From: Paragorgia papillata
Lineage: Eukaryota > Cnidaria > Anthozoa > Scleralcyonacea > Coralliidae
Reading direction: 5' to 3'
DNA length: 64,000 bases
Assembly (NCBI GenBank): GCA_035771165.1
Contig: JAWNZC010000111.1
Span: 186,001-250,000, forward strand
Shown here: positions 1-10,681 of the stretch, piece after piece
Layout: each line of letters starts with the position of its first letter
How positions within the stretch are numbered: position 1 is the stretch's first letter
Notes under the pieces: model-generated
Seen by the model: the letters and a program-made list of their open reading frames with translations, nothing else
The model's database searches: none
Told to the model about the DNA's origin: nothing
Translations under genes and position numbers: made by a program

Positions 1-569
1 TGAGTAGGCACGTTCCAAATTTGATCTTTTAAATATCCCCAAAGAAATAAATCACACACGGTCAAGTCAGGGGAGCGTGGAGGCCAGGGCCAATCGCCGC
101 GTTTACTCATGAGCCGATCTGGAAATTGGCCACGGAGATAGCGTATGGTTGCATTGCTCGTGTGAGAAGGAGCTCCATCTTGTTGCCAATTATTCGAACG
201 ATGAGCAGTATTATTAGTATCTTTAAAAGATACTTCTAATGCATTATTCTTCTAATCTTTAAACATGTAAACACCGTATATCTGAAAAAAACCCACTTTA
301 CTTTAGATTGTTTGTCAACACCTATCGTGCAATTTGCAAACAACCTCGTTGAGTCGCCATTTTGCCATTTGTCTCTTCTTCCAAAAGCGCTACATTGAGT
401 GTAAACGCCTATATCTCGGCTAATATTTTATAGAAATGTGCAAGGCATACATCAAAATTTAAGTTAGACATAACTACGTTCAATAAATTTTATTTGTATA
501 AGATAGCTTTTTCAGTTTTTTAATTACAATGTGTCAAAGAGGGGGAACATTTTTTTGTGCCACCCGGTA
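1..569 (-). pseudogene. Truncated mariner-like transposase remnant with one terminal repeat
   Basis: Read on the minus strand, bases 205 to 1 encode the C-terminal part of a Tc1/mariner-type DDE transposase. It contains the motif WQQDGAPSHTS, whose D is the expected second catalytic residue, followed by RSPDL and DLFLWGYLKDQIW. The window edge cuts the protein. Upstream of base 205 the reading frame is lost, and by about 340-570 the sequence looks like an element end (MAKWRLNE-like start near 355, then a terminus ending GTGCCACCCGGTA). The copy therefore looks internally deleted. It is a dead fragment of a mariner-like element; subfamily is not determined. Confidence 0.7.
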
Positions 570-709
570 TAAGAAATAGAAAATGATATATATATTTATA
601 AAATAGGTTGCGTCTTACGCACGCTGTGATTGGTCAATTACCGTGTTTATATCAGGCTATGTAAACACGGTTGTGATGTCACGGCACATTTTTTAGCCGT
701 ATTTCATAA

Positions 710-899
710 AAGAAATAGAAAATGGATGCCCTGTGTTTATATAACCTGATGCAAACACTCGAGTGAGTTGGGAGAATTCGAAAGTACTTATGTAAACCCT
801 CGGCTACGGCTCGGGTTCACATAAACTTTCGAATTCTCCCAACTCACTCTCGTGTTTGCATCAGGCTATATAAACACGGGCGGCCATTTTCTATTTCTT
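710..899. repeat. Foldback MITE-like palindrome
   Basis: A near-perfect hairpin. The left arm starts AAGAAATAGAAAATGG and the right arm ends CCATTTTCTATTTCTT. Arms of about 85-90 bases differ at a few positions and meet in the short GC-rich centre near 800. A related piece starts upstream at 572 (AAGAAATAGAAAATG). No coding potential. It is probably a non-autonomous DNA element; the superfamily is not clear. Confidence 0.7.
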
Positions 900-904
900 A
901 AATA

Positions 905-1010
905 TATATAAACATTTCGCAGAATTTCTTTCCCACGCGTGTGTAATTTCGCGTGTAGGTGTACTCCACGCGTGTCGAGATTAGCATCCGCCCGGCCTCG
1001 GGGATTATCT
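905..1010 (-). repeat. Dispersed repeat shared with the 15.5-kb and 18.2-kb regions
   Basis: Read on the minus strand this stretch carries CCCCGAGGCCGGGCGG, then GCTAATCTCGACACGCGTGGAG. The same arrangement occurs at about 15523-15612 (+) and 18180-18273 (-), at the outer ends of the large palindrome. It appears to be a dispersed repeat end. Confidence 0.5.
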
Positions 1011-1495
1011 ACTGCAGTAGCAAATTATAAATGTTGACGAATACAGTAGGTCCGGATAAACACATGGTTGACAGGAAGAAGCGCCAAGCATAACCAAGCA
1101 TGCTTAGGCAGTAGTTAGGCCACGTATCAAGGATAAAGTAAGCGTACCGTAGCGAAATTTACGTCTGTCTTAGTGATTACAGCAAACCACTCCGGATCAG
1201 TGTACAATGGTGTAAACACAACACAGAAACGTAGTGATTTTTGAACGCAAACCCGTACCGTAAATGGAGATGATTACGTGAGTCTTTTTGTAATATCAGT
1301 TATTTGGAGTATTTGATGGATCATTATTCGTTGCAGATTCACTTATTATGAGGTAAGATTTGATGTTTGCCGTATTGTTACTAAATAGATGAATTTTTAA
1401 AGGCGAGAAAGTGACGAACAGCAGTTATCATGCTTCACCTGAGTGCTGAAATTTTGATGAAGGAAAGACTTGTCACTTTCCTGTTCAACACCTTA

Positions 1496-1696
1496 AAAGC
1501 CCAGATCAAACGAGGATGAGAGTTTACACTCTCGCTCTTGTTTTACCGGCAATTCTCATCCTCTTTCATGCACTCTACTTTGAGCCCGTTCAAATTTTAC
1601 TGAGAGTAGATAAGAATTTATATTAACTCTCGTGCACTCTCATCCTCGTTTGATCGGAAGCATCGTGCGCTTTCATCATCGTTTGATCTGGGCTTT
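1496..1696. repeat. Foldback MITE with AAAGCCCAGATCAAACG ends
   Basis: Terminal inverted repeats AAAGCCCAGATCAAACGA at the left and TCGTTTGATCTGGGCTTT at the right enclose a second, internal inverted pair (GATGAGAG / CTCTCATC). About 200 bp, non-coding. I could not define a target duplication with confidence. Confidence 0.65.
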
Positions 1697-1699
1697 ACG

Positions 1700-3370
1700 C
1701 TTTGATGTAACTTAGATCAGAAACACTGCCTACTGGCAGCATTTTACTTTTAAATTTATCAAGCTTGTGCCTGCTCTGACGCTGTTGGCCTATATATACA
1801 CGTCATATATGTACCTTTCATCTTTAGACTTTTAGGCCCATTTAAAAATACGTATATTTAAAAATATACTGTGGGAGGCATTTACATGTAGATGCATCAA
1901 ACTCAAGTCAATTTTACAAGGCAGGTATACAGCAGAAAGTGTGCAGTTTTTGTTTGAGTTTAAGCCAAGTAAAAAAATATAGCTTAATAGTTTGTCATCC
2001 TAACTTTTAAAAAGCAGGAGAAACCTTAATTGATTTTGAGCTGGTTGCATAATTATTTTCTATCAGTGTTAATCGAGAAAAAGATTAAAAATACTACATG
2101 GCTTTAAAGAAAGTTTAAGAGCAAAGAGCAAATTTCCAGTACATTTTAACTGTAAGAACCCAGGCTTGAGGGTTATTTAGGTACATGATTGTATACATCG
2201 CTGCCTGATTTGAAATTTCACATTACAGAGTTTATGTATTGTATTCACTTGATGATTTCAGAAGTTTACTTCTTCAAGTGAACCTACAACTCTCAAACTT
2301 AATTAAAACCCCTGGGTATAATTTGTGACATGTGAGATTGTAACACATTACTATTTTTCATCTTTTCCAACACTCTAACCATTGAGCCACTAGAACTAAA
2401 AAATATATTGCAACTTGCCTATGGTAATCATGAGATGAGCATGTCTTAATTTAACACAATCATTCCCTTAGACGTAGAATCTAAAATCCACCATTAGTTA
2501 AAATAAAGATCATTCTACACAATGTCATGCGATGTCCTCTCCATTTTGGATATTATGAGTGATGTATATGTTGTATGTGTGCATGTATATGCAGGTTTGA
2601 TCTATGCAAGCAAACCAAGGCCCACATGTACAACATGTGCATCACTCTTTTAGCCATTGTCTATTTGAAGAACTAGCTCTCTTAAAATTAGGTGAGCATC
2701 AGTTTTAATCTCCAGTCAGAGATTGTGTAAAGTACTTAATTTTGATATTGTGTACTTACTTATAATTATTCTTTCAGATATTTTTTCCATGCCACTCATG
2801 CTTTGATGTTTTGAAGCAAGATTTTGTTGACTTGTTCATTAGCTGGAGCTGTAAAACTGTTATTACAAAAAAGTAAGTGCCATAATTATGTACAGCTGGT
2901 TGTTATTCTTTATTTAAAGTAACTAGTAGGAAAAGCACATCATCTCCATTAGTTATTTCACACGTTCATATTGCTTGGATATGTGAGTGCTGAAGCCTAA
3001 AAATTAGCCTGCACACTGGCCTTATTTTTAAAATAATTTGAATCAACACAAGTTTATTATGCTTTGGGAATACCAAATTTCAGTATCTGGCCAGATAATT
3101 ATTAAAAACTGTCCAGTACACCTCTAGCATTAATTTAATACACGGTATATTAATGTTGATTTTTCTGACCAATTCTCAACATGGATTTTTCCTTAGGCAC
3201 AGGGTTCGAATTAGTTGAGAAAAAACAATGTGCAACTATTTTTCGAAAATATGTGGTTCGGGAACGAGTGTTAAATCATTAACTATGGTGAAATAAAAGG
3301 CTAAAAAATATAATAGCTCTGTCATAATCTTAACTACTCAGTCAAACCTATGGTCAAACTGCGATAATTT
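1700..3370. other. AT-rich non-coding stretch
   Basis: No open frame over 60 codons on either strand and no recognisable repeat end. Nothing further seen. Confidence 0.5.
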
Positions 3371-3380
3371 AATAGTCTTA

Positions 3381-3655
3381 CAGTCAAACCACATGTTCTT
3401 GGCTGCACGACTTTGCAATATTGATAGGAACATTGCAATATTGATAGCAACATTGCAATTAGCAAGTTGCTAAAAATTCATATTTTAAATATCGAACTTC
3501 ACATAATATGAAGTTCTATTGAAACTCTAAGTACACTTCGTGTTATGTGAAGTTAGTTCGATATTTAAAATGCGAATTTTTTAGCAACAAGTCAATATTG
3601 CAATGTTCCTATCAATATTGCAAGGTCGAGCGCCCAAGAACATCTGGTTTGACTG
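3381..3655. repeat. Tc1/mariner-type MITE with TA duplication
   Basis: The ends CAGTCAAACCACATGTTCTT and AAGAACATCTGGTTTGACTG are inverted repeats with one mismatch, each flanked by TA (3379-3380 and 3656-3657). The interior also folds (TATTTTAAATATCGAACTTC against its complement near 3550), and TTGCAATATTGATAG is repeated near the left end. TA duplication and length suggest a non-autonomous Tc1/mariner element. Confidence 0.65.
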
Positions 3656-3659
3656 TAAA

Positions 3660-4722
3660 ACGTTATTTGTGATCTACTTTTAATAAATAAACATGACATT
3701 AAGTAACTTTGAATGCTTTTTAGCTAATCGCGCTAATCTAATTCTGCGCTTTTTGACCATACTGCTGATCCGAATTCACGTGATTTACAACGGAGTTCTT
3801 CTTTACAATTGCTGAACCAATTATAAATGTGCGTGAGAAGTTTTTCACGGAGGTAATTCTGTTTTCTTTCATTGTGCAAACTTTGCAACGCAATGAATGC
3901 ACCACTTTGCCATCACTGTCATACTCAAGCCAGTCGGCATGTATGTTTCTTTCCATTTCTCAACGGTGTTTACTTTGCTGGTACAGCCTTTCGATAAAGA
4001 AGCCATAAGTAAAGAAAGCGATTTCGATTGAACAGCTTTTTGAAAAGCAAAACAAAAGCACTATAGCGAAATATGGGACATCCGAGTATTATCATAAGGC
4101 CTGGTGACAGCTAAAAAATTCACACCTGTCATGGCGGCTAAAAATATAACACCTACCAGTCTGGTCGTATTAATGTATCGAGCATTGAGATAAAAACAAC
4201 TTTATTCATTTCAAAGATTCGCGAATACACTGCTATATAGAGCAAAGCAAAAGCGTTTTTTATAAAATCAATACCTGTACTGACAGATCGGCATTGCATT
4301 ACCTGTAAACGTGGACGCTGACAGATGTTCATTAGTCCCAAGTCTGATTTTTTTTGCACATGATATGCACATTGATATGCAATTTTCACTATTTGGGACA
4401 AAACGATGTCCAAATTGCACATTGCACACCGTTAATTTGAGCCCTGCTTAGGCAAGATGTTTTATAATATAGTGTGTGTGCCAATACTCCATTGAGCATT
4501 AATGGGTAAAAACAGGGGGAAACATTTGGAAGAAAATAGGAAAAAATTGTCAATAATTTTCTAACCTACTTTCATGAAAACACTTTGTTTCATTGTTCAG
4601 TTCTATTATCTATTTCAATTACCTTGATGTTGTATCCCATTCTTGATTAGCACTTTTTACTGCAGCCCTTACGGTACGCTAATAAATGATTATTAAACAA
4701 TTAGTTATTGTAAAGCATCATA
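3660..4722. other. Non-coding flank left of the giant element
   Basis: Only short unconvincing open frames. No repeat boundaries seen. Ends at the target duplication of the giant element. Confidence 0.4.
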
Positions 4723-4731
4723 CGCTACACT
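4723..4731. repeat. Left target-site duplication of the giant element
   Basis: CGCTACACT abuts the left TIR; the right copy at 57564-57572 reads CGCTAGACT, one mismatch in nine. Confidence 0.7.
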
Positions 4732-4906
4732 TAGCCTCCTCCGCAGGCAACTCTGTGTGGCTTCCCAGAACTGTGACGTTTTGATCAAGATCTTGACTTT
4801 ATTTCAACTGTTTAACAGTTGTTGCCCGTAATACGGGCAATATTTTGGTCGAGATATTCAATTTGGCCGAGCACGAAAGGGACAGGAAGGGATTGGGAGC
4901 GGGAAA
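4732..4906 (+). repeat. Left terminal inverted repeat (175 bp)
   Basis: Identical by eye to the reverse complement of 57389-57563. It contains three consecutive perfect or near-perfect dyads: TCAAGATCTTGA (4785-4796), CAACTGTTTAACAGTTG (4805-4821) and TTGCCCGTAATACGGGCAA (4822-4840). These are candidate transposase-binding or hairpin sites. Similarity ends abruptly inside GGGAAA, after which the two ends diverge. Confidence 0.9.
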
Positions 4907-5110
4907 AAAACAAACGCGAGGGGAGGGGGGGAGAGGAAGAGAAAAAGAAAAGGAGGAGTTGCCTGCCAAATATCGACATGGTCAATGCACAGTGCGCATA
5001 TGACGCGCGCATGCTAAACTCAGGTTAGTAGGGGAAGGGGAAGGTAAAATTAAACAAGACGCGTAAATACTATCCGGGGAGGACTAGAGTTTTTTCTTGT
5101 CACAACAATA

Positions 5111-7072
5111 ATGGTGGAATTCGAGGAGTTACTGTTACAAGCGCTTAGAAAACTCTCCGTTGTGCCTCCGCTTTGGCCTCATAAAGCATGCAATTTTGCA
5201 GTGAAAGGTTGGGAAATAGAGTCGGTGGTAACAGCGATTTCACCTTTTGAGGCAGCCACTAAATTTGCTTTTTGTCTGCAAGAAATTTGCCACATCAACG
5301 AACCGTCGAAGGTGGTTAAGGAAACGACAACAGATATCGAAGTTATTGATGAAGAGAAGAATCGATATGTTTTCTCTATTAACCTTGCCAACAACAAACC
5401 TCTTGTTGAACTGAACTTTATGATCAAGAACACGCCATTACTTGATAGTAGAAATGACAACACTGTCGTCCAACATCCAAGTGGCTTAGAAGAACTAGTG
5501 TCTGACAGTGTCGACCTACAAAGCAGTGAGTTGATAGACAATACTTTAACGCACTTTTTTGGTTATTTGCAATTTCGTACATTGCAAAGAGAAACAATTG
5601 TAGCTACAATGAGACGTCGGGATGTTCTGACCGTTGTGGGAACTAGTGGTGGTAAGACCTTAATGTATCTCTTACCTGCTGTTATTTCATCGAAGACAAC
5701 ATTAGTGGTTTCTCCTATAAAATCGCTGATAGATGACACTCTTGATAGATGTCACAATCTCAACATTTCTGCCTGTAAGTTCACTGGAGATCTCTCAAAA
5801 CAAGTTCAAGACAGCCAACTACTGAATATTGAACAGTTTAAGATTGTTCTTGTAACACCAGAAATCTTGAAAGAAGGAGAGGTCATGGATACTCTTATGG
5901 CGTTGGTCGACAAAGATAAATTTGAAAGAATCGTGTTTGACGAAGCACATACAATCATTAGCTGGGGGAGCACTTTTCGTCCTGTCTACAACGAAGTCTG
6001 TGAACGATTAGCCAAGATTACGTGTTGCCCTAAATTATTATTGAGTGCAACAGTTCCTGCCAAAGTAGAATCTGAACTGAAAGCTATTTTTGATGGCTTA
6101 ACAATTTTCAGAGCATCTGTTTTCAGAGAGAATCTTTTCTTGGACGTTAGAGAGCGCACAAGCAAGTTTTACGATGACTTGAAAAACTTTATTGATGACC
6201 GAAAAGACGAATGTGGTATTGTTTATTGTGTTTTGCCCAAACATGTTTCCACACTTCATGCACAACTCCTAAAAAGAGGATTTAACTGTGTTAAATATCA
6301 TGGCCAATTGTCAGAAGAAGTGAAAATAAGTAACCATGCAAAATGGGTGAATGGAGAATGCAATGTAATTGTTGCAAATTCATCATTTGGAATGGGTATA
6401 GACAAAAAGGATGTGCGGTATGTGATCCACGGCAGGATACCCACAAGTATCGATGAGTATTACCAGCAATGTGGGCGTGCTGGGCGTGATGGATTGCCAG
6501 CAAAGTGTGTTCTTTTTTATAAATATGAGGACAAGAACATACTTTTAAAACTGTTCCAGAACCAGGGTGAAACCAGTCAGCAGATAGCATGTGTAAATGA
6601 ACTTATTCATTTTCTAGAAGACCCTGTGCAATGTCGTCACAGGAGCATCATGCTATTCTTTGGTGAGGCAATGACCAATTTCATTTGTGGGGTGAGTTGT
6701 GACAATTGTTGCCGACATGGGTGTTTCCATTTAACCGATGGTACTTCTGATGCTATGAAGGTGGTGCAAGCAGTTGTGGAATTAACTGGAAGGATTTTTA
6801 CATGTAACACCCTGAAACTTTTCTTAGCAGGAAGTCATCAGAAGGTGATTCAAGAACAAGAACTTGATCATTTATCCAACTTTGGTAGCCTTAAGAAAAG
6901 GTTTGTACCAAGTGTCTTGCTTGATAAATTTTTACATTCATTAATTAACAGTGGTGTTTTAGCAGAAGTTCCAGAAAAGAAAGGCAAAAGTTTATATCTT
7001 CAGCTTGTTCTTGGCCCAATAGCACATGATCTGCTTGCTCTTGGGATGAATGTATCCCGATATGAGAAGTAA
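5111..7072 (+). CDS. RecQ-type superfamily II DNA helicase of the giant element
   Basis: Predicted ATP-dependent 3'-5' DNA helicase of 653 aa, single exon, no break. Visible: motif I GTSGGKT (residues about 177-183), motif Ia TLVVSPIKSL, motif II DEAH (277-280), SAT motif III, motif V FGMGIDKKDVRYVIH, and motif VI QQCGRAGRDG (about 452-461), which is diagnostic of RecQ. A RecQ-type zinc-binding region follows (CRHRS...CDNCC), then a C-terminal segment resembling the RQC winged helix (GSLKKRFVPSVLLDKFLHSL). The N-terminal 140 residues are not recognisable to me. The ATG lies 205 bases inside the left TIR and is preceded by ACAATA. The gene is convergent with the ankyrin gene ending at 7831. 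Position beside the TIR argues for a transposon gene rather than a host RecQ. Its likely role is in transposition or replication of the element. Confidence 0.93.
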   Translation: MVEFEELLLQALRKLSVVPPLWPHKACNFAVKGWEIESVVTAISPFEAATKFAFCLQEICHINEPSKVVKETTTDIEVIDEEKNRYVFSINLANNKPLVELNFMIKNTPLLDSRNDNTVVQHPSGLEELVSDSVDLQSSELIDNTLTHFFGYLQFRTLQRETIVATMRRRDVLTVVGTSGGKTLMYLLPAVISSKTTLVVSPIKSLIDDTLDRCHNLNISACKFTGDLSKQVQDSQLLNIEQFKIVLVTPEILKEGEVMDTLMALVDKDKFERIVFDEAHTIISWGSTFRPVYNEVCERLAKITCCPKLLLSATVPAKVESELKAIFDGLTIFRASVFRENLFLDVRERTSKFYDDLKNFIDDRKDECGIVYCVLPKHVSTLHAQLLKRGFNCVKYHGQLSEEVKISNHAKWVNGECNVIVANSSFGMGIDKKDVRYVIHGRIPTSIDEYYQQCGRAGRDGLPAKCVLFYKYEDKNILLKLFQNQGETSQQIACVNELIHFLEDPVQCRHRSIMLFFGEAMTNFICGVSCDNCCRHGCFHLTDGTSDAMKVVQAVVELTGRIFTCNTLKLFLAGSHQKVIQEQELDHLSNFGSLKKRFVPSVLLDKFLHSLINSGVLAEVPEKKGKSLYLQLVLGPIAHDLLALGMNVSRYEK

Positions 7073-7153
7073 ACAATAAGGCAATAAGAATTTTTAATAA
7101 ATTGTTTGTCCTATAATTTGTACTAGCAAGTAATTACATGTTTTTGAGGGCAA

Positions 7154-7638
7154 TTTGGGATAAATAGCCTGAGTTAGTTTTAGTAAAAAACATGAAATTG
7201 CCGGAATGAAGTGAGAGGAAATTTAAAATTTTTTAAAGGTAATATCCAGGCATTATACGCATGTACGAAACTAATGTTTACTTCTTCGTTTATAAAAATA
7301 TATACCGATATCTTATTCCAGATTGTAAGCTTTTCTTGCTTCCTCTTCATTTCTTGTACCCGAAACACAACATTTTCAGAAGAAATCCGAAGAGATATCC
7401 TCATTGAATCACTTAATTTTCTGCATTGTTCCTTCGAACGATTTTTTCAAAACTTGTCAAAACATGACATTCGTAGATAATTACATGAAGTACTTGGCTC
7501 AGGTTGAGTACTTCATGTAATTATCTACGAATGTCATGTTTTGAGAGGTGCTCAAAACAAAGCTGGCGGATCATGCGCAGAACGCGCTGGATATCACCTT
7601 TAATGTATTTGAAAATTAAGGAGGGCTATTTATCCCAA
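7154..7638. repeat. Nested hairpin between the helicase and ankyrin genes
   Basis: A perfect 38-bp inverted repeat (7457-7494 and 7507-7544) with a 12-base loop, centred on AGTACTT...AAGTACT. It sits inside a wider pair TTTGGGATAAATAGCC (7154-7169) and its complement (7623-7638). It lies in the convergent gap between two genes, so it may be a small foldback insertion or a transcript-end structure. No coding potential. Confidence 0.75.
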
Positions 7639-7830
7639 ATGCCTGAAAAAAAACACCTAATTAATTGCATGTTACATGGAATGTTTGTTTGAATCCTACT
7701 TTCAGCCATTTTGACACAAACTTCCTGCCAATTATAAACTTTTCCAACTAATTATAAACTTTACTGTTTTTGCTTATTGTTCATTTATCTAATATAAACC
7801 AATTAATAGTTAGTGTTTGTTTGACCAAGA

Positions 7831-9784
7831 CTATAGCATATCATTGGGAAATTTCCTATGAAGAAATGAATTAAATTCACTGTTTGCTTTCAGTTCTCCT
7901 TTTTCCATCACATTCACACACTTGCTTAGAACTTTCTCTCCTTCCTTGCATTTGTTATCAGCCCAAGGGTATTTTAGAACATCAGTTCTGTGTTTTGAAA
8001 CAAACCATTCTTCATTGATGGCAAATTGGGCAATCCTCAACTGGTCATACAATGATGGTGGTTTCTTGTGCTTTTTTGTGTTGTGGATGTCAAATGATTC
8101 ACGACCTTTGTACATTTTTCGGTTCATTTCTAACAAATTTACACTGCACGACATCAACTCAACCATCTGAAATGAGCTTTGAGCTGATGAGAACTGCTTT
8201 ACCGGACGGACGAGAAAATCTTCGACCCATTCATCCCCTGCCAGTTGCTTTCCTTCTTTACCATCCAAGCTGACAGTCCTGTTCCTCTGGTACATGAGAC
8301 GGTATGCAATTGGCCATTTGGCTATTGCATTAACAGTATGAGTAAATGCTTCATCCCGATAATTTGTGTTACCCATTTGTGAAAAAAGGGCAGGACAAAT
8401 CATCCACACACCTTCAATTGCATGACCATTTCCATACCTGTTGAATAAAAATATCATGATGAGATTAATAATGTTGATGATTTGTAATACCAACCAATAC
8501 CGTTTGGTAACCACCAGACTTTTTGGCAGGAATTGGCCCTATCCCAACTGTAGTTCTACTATTAGTAATGTATCATATAAGATATGTCAATCAATGTGTG
8601 GGTTACCGTACTAGAAAGGAAAAGTTTTGACCGAATTGACACTCATGTTACTTTATAACCATACTTTTCCTTAATAATCTACCATTCCCACTGTAAACCT
8701 ACCTGACTGACTCCCAGTACCATCTTGTTATGGGCATCAGATAGTTGATGGCTTGAGAGTGGTAGTTAAATACAGCATCTTGTTCTTGTTCCTTCAACCA
8801 CTTCTTTAATTTATCAAGCAATACCTTGTTATGGGATTCTGTTTCTTTAAGACACTTGTCCAGGTCTTCAGACGTTGGAAAATAGGATGACTTTTGAAAA
8901 GACTTGATCATAGCAATGGATAGTCCATCATCGTAATCAAATAGAGCTTCTTCGTTGTTGTTATAATTGTTGTCCTTAAATTTGGACTTGAAAGATGACG
9001 GATTTACTGTTGGTCTTTTTAAAACCTTCTCCACTACATGCCAGAACCCCCCAGACCCTGCAATGCGTGCTATGCATTCGTTTACGTACCCACGGGAGTG
9101 AAAATCTCCACCTCCAGGAGTATGGCAGCCATAGACGTCAGGACAACGATTTGAACAACCTTGTATTAAGACAGTGTTCTTTTGATCACCGACATTGATA
9201 TTCAGACCACGTGCGAAATTTAATCCAGCATCGCTACAATCCATATTCGAACTCTTCGAAGCAGTCGTCTTAAAGAAAGATTCAACGTGACTAATAACAT
9301 CTTCTTCTTCTTTTATTTTCTGTTCGATTAAGCTAACCATTATAGTATCTTCCTTCACTTTAGCTATTTCTAGTGGAGGCACAGTATCTTTAAAAAATTC
9401 ACCTCGAACAGAAGCACCACAATCCAAAATAATCTTCGCGGTAATTGTGTGTCCCATGTGAAGAGCCAACGTTAGTACCGTCTGTCCAATACCATCTCGA
9501 ACGTTAATTGGACAACCAGAATATACAAGACAGCGGACGAGTCGTGTATTACCGTTCAACGAAGCCAAATGAATAACAGCCCTTTCATATTGATCTCGAG
9601 CTGGAAGCCATTCGTCTTTAAGCGCGGAGATACGTTGAACGAAATAATTTTCGCTTGTATAAACAGACGCGATATCTCGCAGTCTATCAAATACGGACTT
9701 AAAACGCTTGTCTAATTCTTCGTTTGCCTCTTTGATTCCTATTTTACATATCAATTGTGACCAACTTAAATTATCCATATTCAT
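7831..9784 (-). CDS. Ankyrin-repeat protein with a DUF6589-like C-terminal half, two exons
   Basis: Two exons, 9784-8703 and 8437-7831, joined by a canonical intron (CAG|GTAGGT donor, TTCAACAG acceptor) that keeps frame and gives 562 aa with no break. Residues about 20-60 are helical. Residues about 68-150 carry ankyrin-type repeats (AVIHLASLNGNTRLVRCLVY, then GQTVLTLALHMGHTITAKII). The second half has GGFWHVVEKVLKRPTVNP, then YLMPITRWYW...YGNGHAIEGVW and N-x(6)-GKEGK, an order resembling the C-terminal part of DUF6589 proteins common in cnidarian and fungal genomes. That match is from memory, and I cannot identify catalytic residues. Last gene of the minus-strand set, convergent with the helicase. 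The start ATG follows a non-coding gap. It may be a structural or transposase-partner protein of the element. Confidence 0.8.
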
Positions 9785-10326
9785 GAGACCACTCTGAGCG
9801 TTAAATTTATAAGGGGGGTGGGCGGGGGGCTAAGTGTATAGATGGTTAAGTAATTCATAAATTTGATATAGTTAATATTTCTATTTTTAGATTCAAGACA
9901 TTTAATTTTCTTAAGATGCAATGCAATGAACTTAAATGTTATTTTGGCAAACTTTTTGCTATTCTGTCAAATTTCATAGCTGAATGTCACTCGTAATTTT
10001 ATACCACCTCTTTCATGTCAGATAAAAGGCCTGTCCATTTATACTTCTAAAGCAATTATACCAAATACACTTACATCTTATCACACAATTATTACCTATC
10101 ACTGGTATTAATCTATGTATTAATTTAAGTTGGCAAACTGCAAAGTGAACAGAATCCAATAAAATTTTATTTATACAAGGCATTAAAATATATGAGGAAG
10201 TTACTGTACATGACACACACACAAACATTCTGTAAGAAAAGTACTGAAATACTACACGCAAAAACATACTTCTTAATAAATCCAATGTATTTACAAGACA
10301 TTATATTATTGTAAAACCATAAAAAC

Positions 10327-10407
<81 letters not shown>

Positions 10408-10681
10408 AGGACTTAAAACCAGAGCAGTCTATGTTCATGCATGTTTTGGCCCACCTGTTGGATGAATGAGTATGACACCTAAGCACAATCTTTGACAAAG
10501 TATTAGCAACATAGGTCTGACTGTTATGATCTGACTATTAATTTTTAATAGTTTATAATAATTATATTATAAAATATATTATAATAATTAATCAAACTTT
10601 TAAACTCTTTTTTCTCAAAATGCCATAATTGGACATGGACTGTTATAGTTTTAACCGCTCTATATACATGTACAAGTCATT
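9785..10681. other. Intergenic AT-rich stretch with a (TA)n tract
   Basis: Holds a (TA)n microsatellite at about 10337-10405 and a short AT palindrome near 10550-10590. No open frame of note. It separates the ankyrin gene start from the end of the next minus-strand gene. Confidence 0.6.

Noticed and set aside
4812..5012. Open frame inside the left TIR, repeated at 57283-57483
   Set aside because: Identical only because the TIR is identical; frame diverges at the TIR edge and has no coding features.
5111..7072. Host RecQ helicase gene
   Set aside because: Single exon beside a TIR of a target-duplicated element, shared orientation logic with other element genes; host animal RecQ genes normally have introns. 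Not excluded without a phylogeny.
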